From positions 1-25,698 of the forward strand of contig DIVX01000053.1 in the NCBI GenBank assembly GCA_002422505.1: a DNA stretch of 25,698 nt, written 5' to 3'. This stretch comes from Desulfovibrio sp. UBA6121. Lineage in GTDB: Bacteria; Desulfobacterota; Desulfovibrionia; Desulfovibrionales; Desulfovibrionaceae. The notes beneath the pieces were generated by a model. The model saw nothing but the letters and a program-made list of their open reading frames with translations, was not told the origin of the DNA and made no database searches. This document shows positions 20,694-25,698 of this stretch, in pieces (position 1 is the first letter of the stretch; each line of letters starts with the position of its first letter). A program made the translations under genes and the position numbers.

Positions 20694-21929
20694 TCAGTTG
20701 GAGAGGAAGGCGGGAACCTTGAAGCCGAAGCTTGCGCCGGTGGGCGCGATGGAGCCGCCGCCCGGCACCAGCAGTTGCCAAAAGGAGGCCCCGCTGGCGG
20801 CGCGGTCGGTGCTTGCGCCGGTTGTTCCGGCCACGGTTGCGCGCATGGCCGGGGTGCAGGTCATCTCCCGCAGTTGCCCGCTGGCGTAGCGGTTGCAGCC
20901 TTCGGTCAGGGTGCAGCGCAGGTCTTGCAACACGGCGCGGCTTTGGGCAATCCAGGAGTGCCCCAGCACGTCGGTCTTCACGTTGGACACATCGGTGACG
21001 TGGATGCCGGGGATGCAGACCACGTTCTTGCCCAGGCGTTCGTAGTCGCCGCCTTGCACCAGGGCCGAGGCGGCCAGAGCCACGTCCGCGCGGGAGGCGT
21101 AAAGCACCACGCGGGCGTCCAGGCTGGTGAGCCGGGCGGCGTGCTGGTCCAGGAATATCTCGCGGTCCACATCCGGCGCGGCCAGCACCATGGTGCGCAC
21201 CTTGCGCAGGTCGGCGCAGGCGTTGCCAGCGCCCCGGCATTCGCCCGCAAGCTCGGTGTAGGCGCGGATGAACGCCTCGTTGCCCATGCTGTGCACCACG
21301 ACGCTGACGCGGCCCACCCATTGGCTGGCGGTGAGCTCGACGAGCAGCTCCTTCAGGGCGTGCACGGCGAAGTAGGCGTTGTTGCGGTCGGCCAGGTAGC
21401 CCACGGGGCTGCCCTCGCTGGGCCAGCTGTAGAGCACCGTGGCCCCGGTGAAGCCTATGCCCACCCCGATGCGCGCGGCGGTCTTGGCCGCATCCTCAAA
21501 GCTGTTGTCAAAGCCGTGGATGAACAGCAGCACCTCGCGCCCTGGGGTGCGCGCTGCGGCCCGTTCTATTTCGCCCAGGAAACTTGCGCGGCTCAGGCGC
21601 GTCGCGCGGTCCAGGTTCACGTTCACGCGGTACAGGTCGCTGCCGTCGGACTGGCCGCCGCTGGTGGTGGTTTTGAGCTCGCCGTAGGCCGTTTGGCGCG
21701 AGCGCTGGCCGCCGAACTGCGCGCTGCCGTTGTGGCCGGTCAGGGCGTTGCGGTTGGTGGCGTAGTAGAACACGGGCTTGCGCCAGTCCTGGGCGGGCAG
21801 CGGGGCCGGGGCCTGCACCGCCGGGGGCGGCGGGGGCGGGGGCGGCGCGGGGGCCTTGTCCGCGCAGGCGGCGACGAAAAGCGGAAGAAGCGCCAGGGCC
21901 AGGACTCTAAAAACAGGACGCATGTTCAT
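20694..21929 (-). CDS. Lipoprotein alpha/beta hydrolase (DUF900 family)
   Basis: A secreted lipid-anchored hydrolase of about 411 residues. The N-terminus MNMRPVFRVLALALLPLFVAAC is a lipoprotein signal with lipobox Cys22, followed by a proline-rich spacer (eight consecutive prolines). The alpha/beta-hydrolase domain has the oxyanion-loop segment LLFIHGFDNSFEDAA and the nucleophile elbow VVHSMGNE with Ser214; candidate acid and histidine residues lie in LAAPDVDRE and IPGIHVTD. The pattern YYATNRN...GEL is typical of DUF900 proteins. The substrate is unknown. Starts at 21929 and 21923 are both possible, and neither has a clear ribosome-binding site. The gene is divergent from the sensor kinase, with an 8-bp inverted repeat (21947-21970) between them. 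Confidence 0.87.
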   Translation of the reverse strand: MNMRPVFRVLALALLPLFVAACADKAPAPPPPPPPPAVQAPAPLPAQDWRKPVFYYATNRNALTGHNGSAQFGGQRSRQTAYGELKTTTSGGQSDGSDLYRVNVNLDRATRLSRASFLGEIERAAARTPGREVLLFIHGFDNSFEDAAKTAARIGVGIGFTGATVLYSWPSEGSPVGYLADRNNAYFAVHALKELLVELTASQWVGRVSVVVHSMGNEAFIRAYTELAGECRGAGNACADLRKVRTMVLAAPDVDREIFLDQHAARLTSLDARVVLYASRADVALAASALVQGGDYERLGKNVVCIPGIHVTDVSNVKTDVLGHSWIAQSRAVLQDLRCTLTEGCNRYASGQLREMTCTPAMRATVAGTTGASTDRAASGASFWQLLVPGGGSIAPTGASFGFKVPAFLSN

Positions 21930-21946
21930 GGGCAGAGGCACTACAC

Positions 21947-21970
21947 CCGCTTGCAGCGGCGGGCAAGCGG
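21947..21970. promoter_or_regulatory. Inverted repeat in the divergent promoter region
   Basis: CCGCTTGC (21947-21954) and GCAAGCGG (21963-21970) are perfect arms with an 8-bp centre, located in the 80-bp gap between the divergent hydrolase and kinase genes. It is a candidate operator for both. Confidence 0.4.
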
Positions 21971-22009
21971 CGGCTCTTGTGCTGCGCACCCCTCCGAGGT
22001 ACGGTCGGC

Positions 22010-25000
22010 ATGAAATCCACGCGCAGCGCGCTGCGGCAGCCGGGGCATTTTGCCAGGCGCAGGCCGCGCCGCTGCCGGGCGGTATGCATGGTCAGTCGTC
22101 GCCTTGGCCTCACTTTTTCCCTGCTCGCAGCGGCCTGCGTTGCGTTCTTCGCCTGGTGGCTTGTGCTGGGCGCGGGCGGCTGGAGCGCGGTTCTGCCTGT
22201 CTGCGTGCTGGTGCTGGGCCTGGGCTTGGGCATTTGGCTCATGGCCCGGCGCAACTGCCGGCACGAGAACGCCGGTCCGGTCATGCGGCGGCTTTTGCCT
22301 CCGGTGCTACTTCTGGTGCTGGCGCTGGTGGCGGGCTTTGGCCTGTTGATGCGCCACCGCGAGCAGATGCGCATGTGCGTGGCCGCCCGGCAGCACGTGC
22401 GCGACCTCACCCAGGCCTTTCACAAGTCCGTGGCCCTGCAGGGGGCGCACCTGCGCGCCATGCTTGGCGGCATAGCCGACGCCGAGGCCCGGGTGCTGCC
22501 GCAGCTTTTGCAGCGCGCCGATGTCAAGGGGCTACAAAGACTGCACAAAGAGCTGTACCGCAATCTGCACCGCGAATACGGCGTCACCTCCTTCGTCTTC
22601 ATCGACGCGCAGGGCGTGTGCCTTTTGCGCATGCACGACCCCAAACGTCGGGGCGATCTCATCACGCGGGGCACCTTCCTGCGGGCGCGGGGCACCGGGC
22701 ATTCCTCCTCGGGCCTGGAGCTGGGCCCCCTGGGGTTCTTCACCTTGCGTGCGGTGCAGCCCGTGATGCGTGGCGAAGTCTGCGCGGGCTATGTGGAAAT
22801 CGGCATGGACCTGGACGACGTTGTGCAGGGCCTGCGCCCGGACCGCGACACAGAGCTTGTCGTGCTGGCCCCCAAGGCTTCCATTGATCGCCTGGCCTGG
22901 GAGCGGCGCATGGCCCAGGACAGCCGCAGCGACGCCTGGGACGCCCTGCCGGGCGAAGTGGTGGCCGACAGCACCCTGCCTGGGCTGCCGCCGGAACTTT
23001 TGGCCGCGCTCAAAACCTCCGCCGATTTCGCCGCCGCCCCGCTGGAGCTGGAGGCGCAAGGCCAGCGCTGGACGCTGTCCTCCTTCCCGCTGCTGGATGA
23101 CACAGGCTGGCCGCTGGCGCGGGTGCTCCTCATGCAGGACACCAGCGCCGACGCGGCCGCCCTGCAACGGCTGACGCTGCTGGCCAGCGGGGGCCTGGGC
23201 GGATTGCTGGCCCTTTTGTTCTCCTTTCTTTTCATTCTGCTGCGCCGCACGGACAAGGACATTCTGGAGCGCGAAGCCGCCCTGCGCCAAAGCGAGGACC
23301 GCGCCCGGCAGCTTTCCCGCGCGGTGGAGCAAAGCCCGTCCACGGTGGTTATTACCGATACCCTGGGGCACATAGAGTATGTGAACCCCAAGTTCACCGA
23401 GACCACGGGCTACACCCCGGAAGAAGCCCTGGGCCAGAACCCGAGAATGCTCAAGTCTGGCCACATGCCCCCGGAGGGCTACGTTGAACTCTGGGCGACC
23501 ATAAGCGCCGGGCGCGAGTGGCGCGGCGAGTTCCAGAACCGCCGCAAGGACGGCAGCTTGTACTGGGAGTTCGCCTCCCTCTCCCCCATCCGCGACCACG
23601 ACGGAGCAATCACCCACTATCTGGCTGTGAAGGAGGACATCACCGCCCGCAAGGAGACCGAAGCGTCCCTTTTGGCCAGCGAGGCCCGCTTCCGCAAGCT
23701 TTTCGACGCCTCCCCCGTGCCCATGGCCCACATCGGCGCTGATGGCCGCTTCCAGGACCTGAACGAGCGCTTTCTGCTGACCTTCGGCTACGCCCGAAAC
23801 GAAATTCCCCGCATTGAGGACTGGGTCAGGCTGGCCCACCCGGACCCGGAGTACCGCAAGAAAGCCCGGAGGCAGTGGTTCGACTCCCTGGCCAAGGCTT
23901 TGGAGCACGGCTCGGACATCGAGCCCCAGGAATACCGCATGGTCTGCAAGAGCGGGCAGGAGCGCACGGTTCTGGTCTCCGGCATTCTGCTGGGCCACGG
24001 GGTGCTGGTCACCTTCTACGACATCACCGCCCGCAAACGGGCCGAGGACCAGGCCCGCGAACTGGCCGAGCGTTTGCAAAAGATCTCCGCGCGGGTGCCG
24101 GGCATGGTTTTTCAGTACCTGCGCAGGCCAGACGGCGGCACCTGCTTCCCCTACGCCAGCGAGGGCATTCTGGACATTTACGGCCTGAGCCCTGAGGACG
24201 TGCGCGAAAACGCCGCCCCGCTGCTGGCCCTTACCCACCCGGACGACGCCCTGCTGCTGGAGACCTCGCTTTTGGAAAGCGCGCGCAGCCTTTCGCCCTG
24301 GCGGCTGGAATTTCGCCTGCGCGAAGCCGACGGCGCCCAGCGCTGGCTTGGCGGCAACGCCCTGCCCCAGCGCCAGCCCGACGGCGGCACCCTCTGGCAC
24401 GGCTTCCTCTCCGACATCACCGAGCAGCGCCACGCCCGCGAGGCCCTGCGCGAGCTGTACGAGCACGCGCCCGTGGGCATTTTCCGCTCCACGCCGCAAG
24501 GGCGCTACCTGGAGGTGAACCCCTACTACGCCAGGCTGTACGAGTACGCGAGCCCGCAGGAGATGGTGGAGGACGTGCGCTCCATAGCCGAGCAGGTGTA
24601 CAACCGCCCGGAGGACCGCCAGCGCCTGCTGCGCGAGCTGGAGGAAAAGGGCGAGGTGCAGAACTACCCGGTGGAGCGCAAGACCAGAAACGGCGACATC
24701 CGCTGGGTTTCCTTGAGCATCCGCGCCGTGCGCGAGGCCGATGGCAGCGTGGGCCACATGGAGGGCTTCTGTTCCGACATCACCGAACAGCGGCTGGCCC
24801 AGCAGGCCCTGGCGGAAAGCGAAAGCCGCTTCCGCGCCCTGTTCGAAAACGCGCCCGTGGCCTACCACTGCCTGGACGAGGAAGGCTGTTTCATGGACCT
24901 GAACGGAGAGGGCTGCACGCTGGTTGGCCGTACGCGCCAGGAACTGCTGGGCCGCCGCTTCCGCGATCTGTGCCCGCCGGAGGACCGCGCCGCCTTTGAC

Positions 25001-25698
25001 GGACGCTTCGCCGCGCTCTTGCAGCACGGGCAGGATTCCGGCGAACTGCGCCTGCTGCGCAAGGATGGCCGCCTGCTGGTGGCGATGCTGGAGGCCCGCG
25101 TTGAGCGCGACGCGGCGCACCGCTTCCTGCGTGTGCACTGCGTGCTCTACAACATCACCCAGCGCACGGAAATGGAAGCCGCCCTGCGCGAGGCCACAGA
25201 GCGCCACCAGCGCATTGCCGACACCGTGCCCCTGGTGCTGTACGACTTTCTGCGCGAGGAAGGCGGCGGCGGCTCGTACCAGTACTTAAGCCCCCGCTTC
25301 AGAGAAATCTTCGAGCGCGACCCCCAGCCCCTGCTGGGCCAAAAAGACGCTCTGCTGCCCTTCGTCCACCCGGAGGACCGCGAGCGTCTCCTCGCCACCG
25401 ACCGCGAGAGCCTTGAGCCCGGCGGCGCATTCAACGCCGAGGTGCGCATCCTCACGCCCTCCGGGCAGGTCAAGTGGGTGCATTTCATGTCGCGCCCGCG
25501 CACGGCCGAAGGCGCGCGCGCCACGCTGTGGAGCGGGTTCATGCTCGACATAACCCAGCGCAGGCGCATGGAGGAGCGCGTGCTGCAAACCACGCGCGAG
25601 CTAACGGCCGCAACCGCCCGCGCCGAGGCCCTGGCCGCCCAGGCCGAAGCCGCAAGCCGCGCCAAGGGCGAATTTCTGGCCAACATGAGCCACGAGAT
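22010..25698 (+). CDS. Multi-PAS sensor histidine kinase (3' truncated by the window)
   Basis: The frame is open to the window end (1229 residues so far). The ATG at 22010 has GAGG about ten nt upstream; a second ATG at 22088 also fits. Three hydrophobic helices (about 35-54, 58-78, 95-114) precede an outside domain (115-387) resembling dCache_3 (YGVTSFVFIDAQGVCLLRMHDPKRRGD..., GLELGPLGFFTLRAVQPVMRGEVCAGYVEIG). A fourth helix follows at 391-411. Six PAS domains come next, with linkers of the DIT-x-R/Q type at residues about 543, 671, 802, 923, 1048 and 1180. A coiled coil then runs into FLANMSHEI, the H-box with phospho-acceptor His1228. The ATPase domain and any receiver or Hpt domains lie beyond the window. 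It probably senses an extracellular ligand plus internal redox or small-molecule signals; the partner regulator is not visible. Confidence 0.93.
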   Translation, partial: MKSTRSALRQPGHFARRRPRRCRAVCMVSRRLGLTFSLLAAACVAFFAWWLVLGAGGWSAVLPVCVLVLGLGLGIWLMARRNCRHENAGPVMRRLLPPVLLLVLALVAGFGLLMRHREQMRMCVAARQHVRDLTQAFHKSVALQGAHLRAMLGGIADAEARVLPQLLQRADVKGLQRLHKELYRNLHREYGVTSFVFIDAQGVCLLRMHDPKRRGDLITRGTFLRARGTGHSSSGLELGPLGFFTLRAVQPVMRGEVCAGYVEIGMDLDDVVQGLRPDRDTELVVLAPKASIDRLAWERRMAQDSRSDAWDALPGEVVADSTLPGLPPELLAALKTSADFAAAPLELEAQGQRWTLSSFPLLDDTGWPLARVLLMQDTSADAAALQRLTLLASGGLGGLLALLFSFLFILLRRTDKDILEREAALRQSEDRARQLSRAVEQSPSTVVITDTLGHIEYVNPKFTETTGYTPEEALGQNPRMLKSGHMPPEGYVELWATISAGREWRGEFQNRRKDGSLYWEFASLSPIRDHDGAITHYLAVKEDITARKETEASLLASEARFRKLFDASPVPMAHIGADGRFQDLNERFLLTFGYARNEIPRIEDWVRLAHPDPEYRKKARRQWFDSLAKALEHGSDIEPQEYRMVCKSGQERTVLVSGILLGHGVLVTFYDITARKRAEDQARELAERLQKISARVPGMVFQYLRRPDGGTCFPYASEGILDIYGLSPEDVRENAAPLLALTHPDDALLLETSLLESARSLSPWRLEFRLREADGAQRWLGGNALPQRQPDGGTLWHGFLSDITEQRHAREALRELYEHAPVGIFRSTPQGRYLEVNPYYARLYEYASPQEMVEDVRSIAEQVYNRPEDRQRLLRELEEKGEVQNYPVERKTRNGDIRWVSLSIRAVREADGSVGHMEGFCSDITEQRLAQQALAESESRFRALFENAPVAYHCLDEEGCFMDLNGEGCTLVGRTRQELLGRRFRDLCPPEDRAAFDGRFAALLQHGQDSGELRLLRKDGRLLVAMLEARVERDAAHRFLRVHCVLYNITQRTEMEAALREATERHQRIADTVPLVLYDFLREEGGGGSYQYLSPRFREIFERDPQPLLGQKDALLPFVHPEDRERLLATDRESLEPGGAFNAEVRILTPSGQVKWVHFMSRPRTAEGARATLWSGFMLDITQRRRMEERVLQTTRELTAATARAEALAAQAEAASRAKGEFLANMSHE

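Noticed and set aside
22532..25207. Long minus-strand frame of about 890 residues
   Set aside because: It is an antisense shadow of the sensor kinase, whose PAS domains and H-box are clear on the plus strand.

Overview
The window is GC-rich, densely coded bacterial DNA that reads like a chromosome of a Desulfovibrio-type sulfate reducer (Desulfovibrionaceae). Three things point there: the family content (a two-half TauE/SafE permease with a small membrane partner, a QueH-type queuosine enzyme, a multi-PAS sensor kinase), the prominent sigma-54 elements, and G/C-rich palindromes filling the intergenic gaps. The taxon is inferred from gene content, not proven.

Layout. 1-598: 3' end of a sigma-54 enhancer-binding regulator. 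599-921: no gene, packed with hairpins. 922-2977: cysS then mntP. 2978-3401: no recognisable gene. 3402-7477 (minus strand): radical SAM protein, RNase E/G and QueH, in that transcription order. 7626-8507: a TrmI-type tRNA m1A58 methyltransferase, divergent from them. 8680-10014 (minus): bactofilin and an S24-peptidase repressor. 10449-10682: a small HTH protein divergent from the repressor, ending in an intrinsic terminator. 10934-13814: an operon behind a near-perfect sigma-54 promoter, with a degenerate receiver, a CheY-like receiver, a TauE/SafE permease and a two-helix membrane protein, closed by a terminator. 13920-16295: a large PEP-synthase-like protein without an obvious ATP-binding signature, plus a DUF4911-like small protein. 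16443-17102 (minus): an iron-sulfur-flavoprotein-like reductase. 17103-17654: a noncoding stretch with a sigma-54-like promoter, helically phased upstream repeats and a strong terminator. 17655-20614: three podovirus-type genes (gp7.3-position protein, portal, tail tubular protein A). 20694-21929 (minus): a lipoprotein alpha/beta hydrolase. 22010 to the window end: a sensor kinase with dCache-like and six PAS domains, cut at its H-box.

How the parts may work together. Translation and RNA metabolism are clustered (CysRS, QueH, RNase E/G, TrmI, possibly the radical SAM protein). The sigma-54 operon looks like a regulated anion-transport unit carrying its own receiver proteins but no kinase. The phage genes keep T7 order, but the scaffold and capsid positions are replaced by 459 bp of palindromes and a 14-bp tandem repeat. 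This suggests either a decayed prophage or a retained, reduced phage module.

The most unusual items are the capsid-less portal/tail module, the possible sigma-54-driven orphan transcript beside it, the sigma-54 transport/receiver operon, the PEP-synthase-like pseudoenzyme, and the dispersed palindrome family shared by the 0.6-kb and 19.6-20.0-kb gaps.
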